A stretch of 35,353 nt of DNA from Gammaproteobacteria bacterium UBA7449 (GCA_002477465.1 DLPV01000045.1:1-35353); one strand, 5' to 3'. Positions 25,729 to 35,267 are shown, numbered from the stretch's first letter. Numbers and translations: made by a program. Notes: generated from the sequence alone by a model not told the origin.

Positions 25729-26877
25729 CTAGCCGTATAACTTCTCATATGTCTGCACGAAATAGCGCATTTCATCTGGCTTGGCCATGCTCAGGCGCAT
25801 CCAGTTGCGGTAAGGAGGGAACGGCCTGCCGACCCGAATATTGTGTTCCATGAAGCGCGCCTGAACTTCATCTATGTCGTGGCCAGTCTCAACGAAGGTA
25901 AAGTTGGCGGCTGAATTGATGTGGCGTATACCTGCTTCACGAAAATAGCCCTGGGTGATATCCAGCGCCTCTTTGTTTTTGCGTAAAACGAAGTTGCTGT
26001 GTTCCATATCACGGTAGCTGGCCAGCGCTGCACGCATGCCGATGATATTGACTGTACCGGTCATACGTCTGTTGATCTCGGCAGCGAGGTCCGGGTGAGA
26101 AAAACCAAATCCTACCCGAAGCCCTGCCAGGCCATGAATCTTCGATGCGGTCCGCGCGACGATAATATTCTGATGACCATCACGCACCAAACCCATCATG
26201 GTGCCGTACTCAGGATCATCGACGAATTCGTGGTAAGCCTCATCGACAAACACCATGCGATCGCGCGACATTTCCAATACGAAATCTCGGAGCGCATTCT
26301 TCTCGACAATACTGGGAATAGGATTGTTCGGATTGCAAATATAGATCAGCTTGGTATCACGTCTGACTGCGCTGGCCATCGCTTCTAGATCAGTTTCCAG
26401 GTTGTCGTTAACCGGTACGCGAATCACTTCAGAACCGTTTGCCCCTGCGTAGCGTGGCAGATCTTCAAAGGTCGGGTCTGGAACTACGATTGAGCCTTCA
26501 TTCATGCTTGCCAATAATCCCCCTAGCTTAAGTATCTCTGAGGAGCCCGCTCCCACACTGATGTGCTCGGGCGCAATATTCTGCTGACTACCGATCAACT
26601 CCGAGATTTCACCGGAAAGAAAATAGGTATAGAGGTTTGCCTCTTCGACAGCTGCATTAATCGCACGCAGCGCAGCTCGCGATGGGCCCCACGGGTTTTC
26701 ATTGGAATTCATGCGGATCATGGTATCCGGCATGGCGATATTGCCCTGTCCGAACGCGCTCTTCATGAGATTCAGTGGCGGGGACAAAGGTGTGCCGGGA
26801 ATGCCCTGCATGGCGCCCGCTGCCACGACAGCTGAACTACCAAGAAGAAAATTTCGTCTGCTGATTCTGGATTTCAT
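25729..26877 (-). CDS. Tat-exported PLP aminotransferase, histidinol-phosphate aminotransferase-like
   Basis: 382-residue fold-type I PLP enzyme of the HisC-like class. A Tat signal SRRNFLLGSS begins at residue 6 and is followed by an Ala-rich hydrophobic stretch, so it should be exported folded with its cofactor. The PLP lysine is K246 in ARTASKIHGLAGLRVG. Other landmarks are NSNENPWGPS, GAGSSEIL, CNPNNPIPS, VDEAYHEF, and an Arg near the C-terminus in WMRLSM. The longest frame opens at GTG 26889; the ATG at 26877 begins the Tat signal directly and is preferred. Histidine biosynthesis is cytoplasmic, so a biosynthetic HisC role is unlikely and the substrate is unknown. Confidence 0.88.
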   Translation of the reverse strand: MKSRISRRNFLLGSSAVVAAGAMQGIPGTPLSPPLNLMKSAFGQGNIAMPDTMIRMNSNENPWGPSRAALRAINAAVEEANLYTYFLSGEISELIGSQQNIAPEHISVGAGSSEILKLGGLLASMNEGSIVVPDPTFEDLPRYAGANGSEVIRVPVNDNLETDLEAMASAVRRDTKLIYICNPNNPIPSIVEKNALRDFVLEMSRDRMVFVDEAYHEFVDDPEYGTMMGLVRDGHQNIIVARTASKIHGLAGLRVGFGFSHPDLAAEINRRMTGTVNIIGMRAALASYRDMEHSNFVLRKNKEALDITQGYFREAGIRHINSAANFTFVETGHDIDEVQARFMEHNIRVGRPFPPYRNWMRLSMAKPDEMRYFVQTYEKLYG

Positions 26878-27033
26878 GAGTAGATCCACGTTTTAGTTAT
26901 TTATATTAAGTACAAATTGGGGCAAGCAAGAAATCAAATTGCTCGGACTCCACTAAATTATTCCTGGTTTCTCTTGATGCTTCTCTTCATTTTGCTCGAT
27001 CAAAGTACTTTGAATCCCATTCTGATTAGCGAC

Positions 27034-28473
27034 TTAATCCAGCTCCCGCAATAGATCATCCATGGACGCCTTGGCATCACCATAGAACATGCGCGTGTTT
27101 TCCTTGAAGAACAGCGGATTTTCGATGCCCGAATATCCAGTACCGCGACCGCGCTTGCACACGAACACGTGGCGCGACTTCCACACTTCCAGAACGGGCA
27201 TACCGGCGATCGGGCTACCTGGGTCGTCCTGTGCAGCAGGATTAACAATGTCGTTGGCACCGATGATGATGACCACATCGGTCTGTGGGAAATCGTCATT
27301 GATCTCTTCCATCTCCAACACGATGTCGTAGGGCACCTTGGCCTCGGCCAGCAACACATTCATGTGCCCAGGCAAGCGACCGGCGACCGGGTGAATGGCG
27401 AAGCGCACGGTTTTGCCCTGCCCACGCAGACGCTTGGTCAACTCAGAGACGGAACTTTGCGCCTGCGCCACCGCCATGCCATAGCCCGGCACGATGACGA
27501 CACTGTCGGCATCCTGCACCGCCTGTGCCACGGCGTCGGCGTCGGCGGCAATCATTTCGCCTTCGATAGTACTGGCTGCCTGGGTCTCACCACCCCAGCC
27601 ACCGAGAATCACCGAGACGAAAGAGCGATTCATGCCTTTACACATGATGTAGGAAAGGATGGCACCGGAAGAACCCACCAATGCACCAGTCACAATCAGC
27701 AAGTCGTTGCCAAGCGTGAATCCGATCGCTGCGGCTGCCCAGCCGGAATAGGAATTCAGCATCGAGACCACTACAGGCATGTCAGCGCCACCGATTGCCA
27801 GAATAAGATGGCAGCCAATCGCGCCCGAGATTACGGTAACCAGCAGCATGGTCCACAGACCAGCACCGTTAAGGTACAGATAGCCCAGGACAAAGCAGGC
27901 GAGCAATGCCGCAAGATTGAGCGCATGGCGTCCGGGAAGCGTCAACGCAGCGGAGCTGAGTCTGCCGGCCAGCTTGCCATAGGCGATGATGGAGCCGGTG
28001 AAAGTGATCGCCCCAATCAAAATGCCGAGGAATAGCTCCACTTTGAGAATACTGAGTTCCACCTCAGTCTTCGCGGCGATGGTAGCGGCAAAACCTGCCA
28101 ACTGATCAGCGGTGCCTGCTGCTCTTGCAGCCAGGGCGGCGCCCATCTCAAGGTCTGCGTTGATACCGATGAATACCGCCGCCAGTCCCACCAGGCTGTG
28201 GAAGCCGGCGACCAGCTCAGGCATCTGGGTCATCTGCACACGATTAGCGACTATCCAGCCGCCAATACCGCCAGCCAACACCATTAGCCCAATAAGAAAG
28301 GTCTGACCTCCCGCAGCGCTGATAGTTGCAGCGACCGCCAGGGTCATGCCGATGATGCCATACCAGATGGCGCGTTTGGCTTTCTCCTGGTTGGAGAGAC
28401 CACCCAGTGCCAGAATAAAAAGCACTGCAGCTACGACGTAGGCTGAAGTGACGAGTCCTTCGTTAGTATGCAT
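27034..28473 (-). CDS. pntB: NAD(P) transhydrogenase subunit beta
   Basis: 479-residue inner-membrane subunit of proton-translocating transhydrogenase, which uses the proton gradient to make NADPH from NADH. Several membrane helices (domain II) fill the first 280 residues. The C-terminal NADP(H)-binding domain III shows VIVPGYGMAVAQAQ, FAIHPVAGRLPGHMNVLLAEA and GANDIVNPAA. The start lies 3 bp after the pntA stop codon, so the two are translated from one message. Length matches the E. coli protein closely. Confidence 0.97.
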   Translation of the reverse strand: MHTNEGLVTSAYVVAAVLFILALGGLSNQEKAKRAIWYGIIGMTLAVAATISAAGGQTFLIGLMVLAGGIGGWIVANRVQMTQMPELVAGFHSLVGLAAVFIGINADLEMGAALAARAAGTADQLAGFAATIAAKTEVELSILKVELFLGILIGAITFTGSIIAYGKLAGRLSSAALTLPGRHALNLAALLACFVLGYLYLNGAGLWTMLLVTVISGAIGCHLILAIGGADMPVVVSMLNSYSGWAAAAIGFTLGNDLLIVTGALVGSSGAILSYIMCKGMNRSFVSVILGGWGGETQAASTIEGEMIAADADAVAQAVQDADSVVIVPGYGMAVAQAQSSVSELTKRLRGQGKTVRFAIHPVAGRLPGHMNVLLAEAKVPYDIVLEMEEINDDFPQTDVVIIIGANDIVNPAAQDDPGSPIAGMPVLEVWKSRHVFVCKRGRGTGYSGIENPLFFKENTRMFYGDAKASMDDLLRELD

Positions 28474-28476
28474 CCC

Positions 28477-30051
28477 TTAACTCCGTTGAAACATCGCGAG
28501 CATGCGACGCGTAACCAGAAACCCACCAAAGATATTGACCGAAGCCATGAACACCGAAATAGCAGCCAGCAATATCACCAGGAAACTGCCTGAAACTATT
28601 TGCAGCAAGGCGCCAACAATAATTATGGAAGAGATCGCGTTGGTAATAGCCATCAACGGTGTATGCAGTGAATGCGCGACTCCCCAGATGACGTGAAATC
28701 CAATAAAAACCGAGAGCACAAACACAATAAAATGCTGCATAAAGCTTGGTGGCGCCACCGTGCCCAGGGCCAGGCAGAGCACACCGCCAATACCCAGCAG
28801 CAAACCGGTGCGATTAAGTGACTTCTTCATCTCTGCCAGTTCACGCGCGGCCTTTTCTTCAGGGCTCTCTTCCGCTTCTTTCTTCTGCGGCGCCGCGGCA
28901 GCGATGGCCTTGATCTTGGGCGGTGGCGGCGGCCAGGTAATCTCACCCTCGTGGGTAACCAGCGCGCCGCGAATCACATCGTCTTCCATGTCGATGACCG
29001 GCACACCATCTTTCTCCGGTGTGAGATCATCCATCATGTGGCGAATATTGGTGGCATAGAGCGTGGAAGATTGGGTCGCCATGCGGCTGGGGAAGTCGGT
29101 GTAGCCGATGATAGTGACGCCATTATCGGTGACCAGCTTCTCGTCAGCCTTGGTCAGCGCGCAGTTACCGCCACGCTCAGCCGCCAGGTCAACAATAACT
29201 GAGCCAGGCTTCATGGCAGCAACCATATCCTCTGTCCACAGCTCCGGTGCCGGGCGATTGGGGATAAGCGCAGTGGTGATAACGATATCTACCTCGGGGG
29301 CCAGTTCGCGGAATTTCTCTAATTGCTTCTCGCGAAACTCTGGGCTGGACGGCGCTGCGTAGCCACCAGACTCGGCGCCATCGGTTTGCGCCTCTTCAAA
29401 ATCCAGGAATACGAACTCTGCTCCCATGGATTCGATTTGTTCCGACACTTCCGGGCGCACATCGAAGGCCATCGTTATGGCACCGAGGGAAACAGAGGTA
29501 CCAATAGCAGCCAGTCCCGCCACGCCGGCTCCTACTACCAGCACCTTGGCTGGGGGCACTTTACCGGCCGCCGTCATTTGGCCCATAAAGAATCTGCCGA
29601 AATTGTTGCCGGCTTCGACTACCGCGCGGTAGCCCGCGATATTGGCCATGGAAGACAGCGCATCCATTTTCTGCGCCCGACTGATGCGCGGCACCATGTC
29701 CATTGCCAGCACTGACATCTGCTTGGCCTGCAGTTTTGCCAGCAAGTCCTCGTTGGCGGCGGGCCAGATGAAACTAATCAGCGTCTTGCCTTCCGGTGCT
29801 GCGTCGACTTCTGCCAAGGAAGGTTCGCGGACCTTAACGATGACGTCAGCTTCGCTCCACAGCTCGCTTGCAGAGCCCAACACCTTGACCCCGGCCGCCT
29901 CATAGGCCGCATCGGTGATCGAGGCTGCCGCGCCGGCGCCAGACTCCACCAGGCACTCATATCCCAGCTTTTGCAGCCGCTCCGCGCTCTCCGGCGTCAG
30001 CGCTACCCGCGCTTCGCCTTCGGCGGTTTCTGTTGGCGCACCAATCTTCAT
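28477..30051 (-). CDS. pntA: NAD(P) transhydrogenase subunit alpha
   Basis: 524-residue alpha subunit. The NAD(H)-binding domain I contains RVALTPE, the Rossmann motif VVGAGVAGLAAIG and FDVRPEV, and the mobile-loop region near TQSSTLYATNI. A Lys/Glu-rich linker (about 390-425) leads to four C-terminal membrane helices of domain II. The chain is undivided, as in E. coli, rather than split into two genes as in many alphaproteobacteria. The frame is open to 30159, but MKIGAPTE at 30051 is the conserved N-terminus and has AGGAG eight bases upstream. Confidence 0.97.
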   Translation of the reverse strand: MKIGAPTETAEGEARVALTPESAERLQKLGYECLVESGAGAAASITDAAYEAAGVKVLGSASELWSEADVIVKVREPSLAEVDAAPEGKTLISFIWPAANEDLLAKLQAKQMSVLAMDMVPRISRAQKMDALSSMANIAGYRAVVEAGNNFGRFFMGQMTAAGKVPPAKVLVVGAGVAGLAAIGTSVSLGAITMAFDVRPEVSEQIESMGAEFVFLDFEEAQTDGAESGGYAAPSSPEFREKQLEKFRELAPEVDIVITTALIPNRPAPELWTEDMVAAMKPGSVIVDLAAERGGNCALTKADEKLVTDNGVTIIGYTDFPSRMATQSSTLYATNIRHMMDDLTPEKDGVPVIDMEDDVIRGALVTHEGEITWPPPPPKIKAIAAAAPQKKEAEESPEEKAARELAEMKKSLNRTGLLLGIGGVLCLALGTVAPPSFMQHFIVFVLSVFIGFHVIWGVAHSLHTPLMAITNAISSIIIVGALLQIVSGSFLVILLAAISVFMASVNIFGGFLVTRRMLAMFQRS

Positions 30052-30571
30052 TGCAACACTCCTGATATTGTTTTCAGTTCCCGGCTTGTACCGCCTATTA
30101 TCAACGAATCTGACGGTCGAATCATTCAGATGGCCCATGTCTGCGGCTGTCGGGCTCAAAGTTCTTTCAATGTTTATTGCGACTTCTCAAAGACTCGCCA
30201 AATCCTGCTGCCCCGCCAGGCTAAAGCTAAACTACAGGAGTTTCTCAGGCAATAACACTGTCCAATTGTCCAAAAATTCGCCGATTAAGAGCCCCGAAAT
30301 TCTCTTGTTAGCGGCATATAATAACTTGGCCAGTCAGCGCCGCAATTCACGCCAACAGTCTCTGCTACCAGCAAGTCTGCCGAAACTATTGGCATCAAGG
30401 TGGAACGAGGTTTCATGCAGAGTCACATACTGCCGGCATGGGTCAAAAGCAAACCTCTCCAGCTCCGCCTGTTGGCAACAGACTAAGGAGAATAAAAAAG
30501 GCCTGGGGTCATTTGACACCAGGCCTTTTAGTTTTGTTAGCAAGTGCGTTTGAGTCAGCAACACTTACTGC
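30052..30571. other. Intergenic region upstream of pntA
   Basis: About 520 bp. It holds the pntAB leader and presumably its promoter (GATAAT about 45 bp before the start is a weak candidate), and the terminator of the copper-protein gene near its far end. Open frames here (29915-30553 plus; 30334-30564 minus) run through the terminator or antisense to pntA and look spurious. Confidence 0.4.
30494..30530. terminator. Bidirectional rho-independent terminator
   Basis: Inverted repeat 30496-30529: AAAAGGCCTGG pairs with CCAGGCCTTTT, and after one G-A mismatch an inner GTC/GAC stem closes on an ATTT loop. On the minus strand it ends in TTTTTT and lies 42 bp after the copper-protein gene, whose transcript it should end. 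Confidence 0.92.
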
Positions 30572-31897
30572 TTAGTCATCAGAACCTGCAAGGGCTCTCT
30601 GATCGCGTTCTTCGCGTTCAGCGACAATCTTCTCGTAGCCTTCGTCGTCTAGGTGGGTAACCGCGATCCAGGCATGGGACATCTCGTCGGTGGTGCGCTG
30701 ACCTGCACCAACCCACTGATCCGGATCCGGGTTCATGGGGTTGTTTTCAGTGTTGTCATGCCAGGCGGTGATGATCATAGTTGCGCCTGCTGGAATCAGA
30801 GGCTGATAGCCATCTTCATACATGTGGCTGTGGTTCCAACCAGCGGTCCAGTTGGAAGCCTGGCTCAGCATTTCGCGTCGGCCGGTTTCGGGGTTGAACA
30901 TCTCCAGCGCCATCGCCACACCACGGAGGTGCATGTGAGGCTGCCAGCTGTCAACGCGAACCGGGTGGTCGAAGGAATGGAAACCCTGGGTCATCAAGGT
31001 GCCATGGGGAGGGATCATGTAATCGCCACCACCATCGAGACGGTAGGCGCGAAGGTCTTGTCGGTAGGCTTCTTCTTCGTTAAAGCCGTCTTCTTCGTCG
31101 TAGTACCAGATACCGACAGCCACCTGATCATTAGCAACGGCATTACCGTCTGGATAGTAGTGAATTTCCCACTCTACTTTTGAATTGGCCGGTGCTCTGC
31201 GGCAGGCGCCTTGAGGTACCTTCTCGCCCAGCTTACCAAAAGCAAACTCGGACAGGCGATCACTGTCTACCCATTCACCTTCCTCGTCCAAAATCTTGAA
31301 ATGAGAGTTAGCATGGTGTGTTGCACCTTGCGCAGCAGCGGAAGGCAGTGTCTCCACCGCCTTAATACAGCGGCTTTCGCTGATGCCCGAGTCAACTACG
31401 GGTTCCCACCACAGGTCCTGACCCTGCGCCGGAACATCCCAGGCGGCAGACTTAATGACGTGATCAGGTGGACCTAAATCTGCTTGTAGGCGCCATTCAC
31501 CTTTTGTTGGGTATTCTTTTGGCGGAGGCAGATCTTCTGGGTTACCCATCGGAGATCCAGCATTTACCCAGGCAACGATAGTATTGATGTCTTCTTGAGC
31601 CATGCGCCAATCATTTTTGAGTTCCTGTACCCCAGTGTCCCGATCATATTGATAAGGAGGCATTTCACGATTAGCTACCTTGAGTTGAATCAGCGGTGCC
31701 CATGGGCGCACTTCATCGTAGCTGGTGAAAGACATAGGGCCGATTTGACCAGGCTGGTGACAAATCTGGCAGTTATCTTGGATGATGCGGGAGACTTCCT
31801 TGGCGTAGGTGGGGTGATCAGCCTCATCCTGCGCCGCGGCCAGCGCCGGCAGCAGTGCCAGGGCTGATCCCAGTCCTAATATTCGTACAAATCTCAT
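30572..31897 (-). CDS. Secreted heme c / type II copper monooxygenase-like protein
   Basis: 441-residue exported protein with a Sec signal (LGLGSALALLPALAAAQ). An N-terminal domain has one c-type heme site, CQICH (residues 43-47), with a likely axial Met in IGPMSF or REMPPY. The larger C-terminal part carries the ligand pattern of type II, PHM-like copper monooxygenases: H194-H195 in THHANSH and H246 in EIHYYPDG for one copper; H321 and H323 in PHMHLRG and M406 in RTTDEMSH for the other. The order and spacing match the PHM/DBM arrangement. The heme could supply electrons to the copper site. Substrate unknown. The frame is open to 31999; the ATG at 31897 has AGGAGC just upstream and starts the signal peptide. 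Confidence 0.85.
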   Translation of the reverse strand: MRFVRILGLGSALALLPALAAAQDEADHPTYAKEVSRIIQDNCQICHQPGQIGPMSFTSYDEVRPWAPLIQLKVANREMPPYQYDRDTGVQELKNDWRMAQEDINTIVAWVNAGSPMGNPEDLPPPKEYPTKGEWRLQADLGPPDHVIKSAAWDVPAQGQDLWWEPVVDSGISESRCIKAVETLPSAAAQGATHHANSHFKILDEEGEWVDSDRLSEFAFGKLGEKVPQGACRRAPANSKVEWEIHYYPDGNAVANDQVAVGIWYYDEEDGFNEEEAYRQDLRAYRLDGGGDYMIPPHGTLMTQGFHSFDHPVRVDSWQPHMHLRGVAMALEMFNPETGRREMLSQASNWTAGWNHSHMYEDGYQPLIPAGATMIITAWHDNTENNPMNPDPDQWVGAGQRTTDEMSHAWIAVTHLDDEGYEKIVAEREERDQRALAGSDD

Positions 31898-32410
31898 TTT
31901 TAGCTCCTCAACAAGCCGGGATGTAAAGACACACACTGCCTGGGCGTTTAGCACAAAGTGCCGATTTGCCATTTTGCGCATCTGGGAACGATTTTCCAAG
32001 CAACAAGATGTGACAAATTGTCTGCGATTTTCGCCTGAACGGCTCTAAAATGGGGCTTTGTGGCCACTTTCCTACAAATTATGCAGGGACTTTCTATTCG
32101 CAGGCTAGAAATTGGTTGCCCCGCTGATATTTTGAGCATCATGACAGAGGCTACATTAGCCCGTCTGGGGGGTTCACAGGAGCACAGAGGCTGGCGTACA
32201 TAGCGGACAGGCCAGATGGTTTTTATTGGCGCTGTACCGGAACCTCACGACCAGTTAAAACAAGCAGGCAGAGTGCCCTGATCTGGGCCTTCCCAGTTTA
32301 TCCTAAAGACTTTGGGTTGCCATCTCCCTCTCGCGACATGCAGATAAAACGTGGCCTGTCCGAAATACCCTTAATGCATTCGGGCGCTGCTCCCCCTATT
32401 ATTGGACCCT
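31898..32410. other. Intergenic region between divergent genes; no gene recognised
   Basis: About 510 bp. A short frame on the plus strand starting at an ATG near 32083 runs about 40 codons to TAG, and another frame stays open from about 32130 to 32437 without a good start codon. Neither resembles a protein I know. The Shine-Dalgarno of the copper-protein gene lies at its left edge. Confidence 0.35.
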
Positions 32411-33163
32411 ATGAAACTACTCATAATTGGTGCAACCGGTGATACCGGCAGTCGTTTGCTTAGAATGGCCATACAGGAAGGCCACGAGGTAACCGCATTT
32501 GTCAGGAGCGCAGATAAACTGAATGAGCAGCTGACTGCAGCGTCTCTAACAGCGCCGGCCGTCATTATTGGTGATGTTTTTGATCAGGACAGTATCAGCA
32601 GCGCCTGTCATGGACAGGATGTGGTCATAAACGCAGCTGGCACCGTACGTGATGGGGAGCAGTTTGTTGAGCTGGTGAGGAAGGTTTCACTTGCTGTGGA
32701 GAACGGGCTTGGCGCTGGCGGCAGGTACTGGTTTTTTGGTGGCATCGGGGTACTGAATGTACCTGGCACGAATCGTATGTCGCTTGAATTACCCAAGATC
32801 CCAAGTATTTATCGGGCACATCAGACTAACTACAGCACCGTAAGCTCTACGTCTTTAAATTGGTCCATGCTGTGCCCTGGCCCCATGACAGCAGCTGAGA
32901 ACGGCGAGCCTCATCAAGGCCTGCGGATTTCTACCGAGGTCTGGCCGCTAGCGAGACCAGGTCTTACGAAACTGCTGCCACCTATAGCCACTTCGCTTGC
33001 TTTGAAACTGAGAATGCCACAGTTGACCGTGTCCTTTGAGGATGCTGCCAAGGTTATACTGGACAATCTGGCTCAAGATAGCGCGCTATCTAGAAAACGT
33101 GTGGGCATCGCTTTACCAGTGGGCATAACACGTCATAAAGATCCCGAGCTAAATCCCAGTTAG
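32411..33163 (+). CDS. NAD(P)-binding Rossmann-fold protein (atypical SDR, NmrA-like)
   Basis: 250-residue cytoplasmic protein. The dinucleotide-binding glycine motif IGATGDTGSRLL is at the N-terminus, and FVRSADKL follows strand 2, which favours NADP(H). VIIGDVFDQDSI and VVINAAGT are the typical strand 3 and 4 turns of atypical SDR/NmrA-like proteins. A catalytic YxxxK is not evident, so it may bind rather than reduce its ligand. The open frame extends to a TTG at 32402, but the ATG at 32411 matches the family N-terminus. It is a single gene. Confidence 0.87.
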   Translation: MKLLIIGATGDTGSRLLRMAIQEGHEVTAFVRSADKLNEQLTAASLTAPAVIIGDVFDQDSISSACHGQDVVINAAGTVRDGEQFVELVRKVSLAVENGLGAGGRYWFFGGIGVLNVPGTNRMSLELPKIPSIYRAHQTNYSTVSSTSLNWSMLCPGPMTAAENGEPHQGLRISTEVWPLARPGLTKLLPPIATSLALKLRMPQLTVSFEDAAKVILDNLAQDSALSRKRVGIALPVGITRHKDPELNPS

Positions 33164-33299
33164 TTAGTGGACAACCGTAAACAACGGGATTTCTCTGACC
33201 CACACTGGCAGCACTTTTAAAAAAAGCTGGAGTCTTTCGCTGCTGCTCTGAATCCTCTTGTATTCTGCGAATTTGAGCGACGTAATGAAATCAGCGAGC

Positions 33300-34271
33300 C
33301 TAACGGGTATTCACATTCTGGAACGCTTCTGGGATAAACACTGGATAACCCCAGTCGCGGGCACCCCGGCCAACGCCGTGCATCAGAATAAAATCATCCA
33401 TGATGCGTATGTCTGTCGCACCATTCATGAGTGTGACAGCCAACAGCGCAGACTCGAGATGCTGCGTTTGCAGCTGCAGCACTCTCTCATCTGGTCGGTA
33501 GTTTGCCCGCAGTCGATAATCAAGGCCTGGATGCTCCGTCATCTCAATGCGTCCGCCAAAAATATTGCTCACCGTTTGGGATGCTGTCAGGTCAACCAGC
33601 GCTTGCAATGATGTGCGATAGGCAGGGAAATCACGGATCACCAGCCGGCCTGGATAGAAGGCATTGCCAGTAAACAGTAACTCAGCCCAGGCGTCATACA
33701 GACTGACCGCAGCGGAGTCCAAGCCCGGTGTTGGTAAGACCTGCAGCACGCGTCCACCTAGATCCAGCAACTCATTTTCCAGCACAGAACCGCGCGAGTC
33801 TGCATCAGGTGTTACCAAGATCGTATTTGGGCGATCGCTAAACTGCCCGATGCCAGCATTCTGGGATTGGTCCGATCCCAATGGCATCACCACCAGCTCA
33901 GGCATGTCGACCCCCTGCGCGTAGGTCCACCTTTGTAACACGCCGTCCACAACTTGGCGCAACGGAAAATATTCAGCCTCTTCGGTTGCCCCGGTGTCGA
34001 GCAAGACCGCGCGCTGATTCCCCATTAGCAGGTACATAAATGGTGCTTCCCAGTGCGTTGCTGGATTCTGCCGCAGCATGTATGTGTGCTCGTTGTAGCG
34101 GTGCACCTGTATACGCACGTCGGTATTCGCCATTGCGGAAACACTGCCATGGATCCAGGTAAATCGGAGATTACCCGGCGCTGGTGTATCACTCTCGAAA
34201 TCCACCTGTGCCAGCAAACTTGTGCTGATTAGCATGATCAGGAAAACCAGCAATAAGTGTTTAATTCCCAT
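33300..34271 (-). CDS. Metallo-beta-lactamase-fold protein lacking metal ligands
   Basis: 323-residue exported paralogue of the upstream MBL-fold hydrolase. A signal peptide (LLLVFLIMLISTSLLAQ) is present. The two proteins align along their lengths (WIHGS-x-SAM, ALLDTGAT versus MLIDQGST, FSDRPNT versus FVDRPNT, IEMTEHPGLDYR versus IEMTREPGVDYP). The metal-binding block HLHGDH of the neighbour is replaced by a PLGSDQSQ stretch, the second His (TPGHQGS) by TPGLDSA, the Asp of YTGDMFY by FTGNAFY, and the last His of NNHIEM by GGRIEM. It should not bind zinc and may be regulatory, structural or a binding protein. The start is 3 bp after the stop of the intact gene, so they are translated together. 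Confidence 0.86.
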   Translation of the reverse strand: MGIKHLLLVFLIMLISTSLLAQVDFESDTPAPGNLRFTWIHGSVSAMANTDVRIQVHRYNEHTYMLRQNPATHWEAPFMYLLMGNQRAVLLDTGATEEAEYFPLRQVVDGVLQRWTYAQGVDMPELVVMPLGSDQSQNAGIGQFSDRPNTILVTPDADSRGSVLENELLDLGGRVLQVLPTPGLDSAAVSLYDAWAELLFTGNAFYPGRLVIRDFPAYRTSLQALVDLTASQTVSNIFGGRIEMTEHPGLDYRLRANYRPDERVLQLQTQHLESALLAVTLMNGATDIRIMDDFILMHGVGRGARDWGYPVFIPEAFQNVNTR

Positions 34272-34274
34272 AGC

Positions 34275-35267
34275 TTACGGATCCGTTGTGTATGCCCAGG
34301 GCACTTGGTTATAGATTAGAAAATCGTCGTAGTGATAGATCCCTGGATTCTCAATTTCGTAAGTCGCCTCAACCGCCTGATCCAGCATATTGAGCGTCAT
34401 CTGCATCGGTGGTTCGTTAGGCTGCCAAGTGGTTCCAATTGGATAATCCACGCCGGGTTCGCGAGTCATTTCGATATGATTATTGACCAAGTGCGCCACA
34501 GGATTCTGATCGGCGATGCTGCGCAACTTACGAATACTGCTCACCCAGGCGTCCCAGTCATCTAGATAGAGGCGACCACGATAAAACATGTCGCCGGTGT
34601 AGAGCAGATCAGTCCAACCATCATATATGGCCAGCTCAGATCCTTGATGTCCAGGAGTGCCGGTGACCACGAGTTCACGACCACCCAGATCGTAGGTCAC
34701 GATTTGCTGCGGGTAGTTATCGATCTTCCAGAACGCCATCATCTCTTCATGGGTTAGGCCTACCATTACCGTGTTGGGGCGGTCGACAAACTGGTTCCAG
34801 GCCGCATAGTGATCACCGTGCAAATGGCTGTTAGCGACGATGAGCTCGATATTGCTCTGATTGTGCCGGGTCTCCCATTCCAGGATTATTTCATCTACGG
34901 CTTCTCGAAGAGGAAACAACGCAGGTGACGAAGTAGAGCCTTGATCAATCAACATCGCCACACCATTGCCAAAGAACAAGTACATGAAGGCACCTTCATA
35001 ATTGATGGCCTTGTTCTCGCGCAAAATATAGGTGTGATCATTATAGGCATGTATCTGAACAGCAGGATCGGTGTTATCCATAGCCGACTTCGACCCATGA
35101 ATCCACTGATCTGGAAACTCACCAACTGCCCTGCCCTCGAGGGGAAATGAAAGTGAAGCATCTTCAAACGCAGAGAATGCGACATCGAAAACCAGCAGGC
35201 TTGAAGCCACTAGCATGATGCCCGCAGTGGTTTGCAGCGCCTCACGCCGTTTATTTTTAGATTTCAT
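34275..35267 (-). CDS. Exported metallo-beta-lactamase-fold hydrolase
   Basis: 330-residue MBL-fold enzyme. All expected metal ligands are visible: H148, H150, D152 and H153 in NSHLHGDHY, H207 in TPGHQGS, D226 in YTGDMFY, and H264 in NNHIEM. The N-terminus (KNKRREALQTT followed by a hydrophobic AGIMLVASSLLVF) looks like a signal, possibly Tat-type. Substrate cannot be told from the sequence; the fold covers lactamases, lactonases, thioesterases and phosphodiesterases. The gene lies near the window edge but appears complete, and is directly followed by its degenerate paralogue. Confidence 0.88.
   Translation of the reverse strand: MKSKNKRREALQTTAGIMLVASSLLVFDVAFSAFEDASLSFPLEGRAVGEFPDQWIHGSKSAMDNTDPAVQIHAYNDHTYILRENKAINYEGAFMYLFFGNGVAMLIDQGSTSSPALFPLREAVDEIILEWETRHNQSNIELIVANSHLHGDHYAAWNQFVDRPNTVMVGLTHEEMMAFWKIDNYPQQIVTYDLGGRELVVTGTPGHQGSELAIYDGWTDLLYTGDMFYRGRLYLDDWDAWVSSIRKLRSIADQNPVAHLVNNHIEMTREPGVDYPIGTTWQPNEPPMQMTLNMLDQAVEATYEIENPGIYHYDDFLIYNQVPWAYTTDP

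Noticed and set aside
27169..28035. 288-codon frame on the plus strand
   Set aside because: Antisense to pntB; His/Gln-rich shadow composition.
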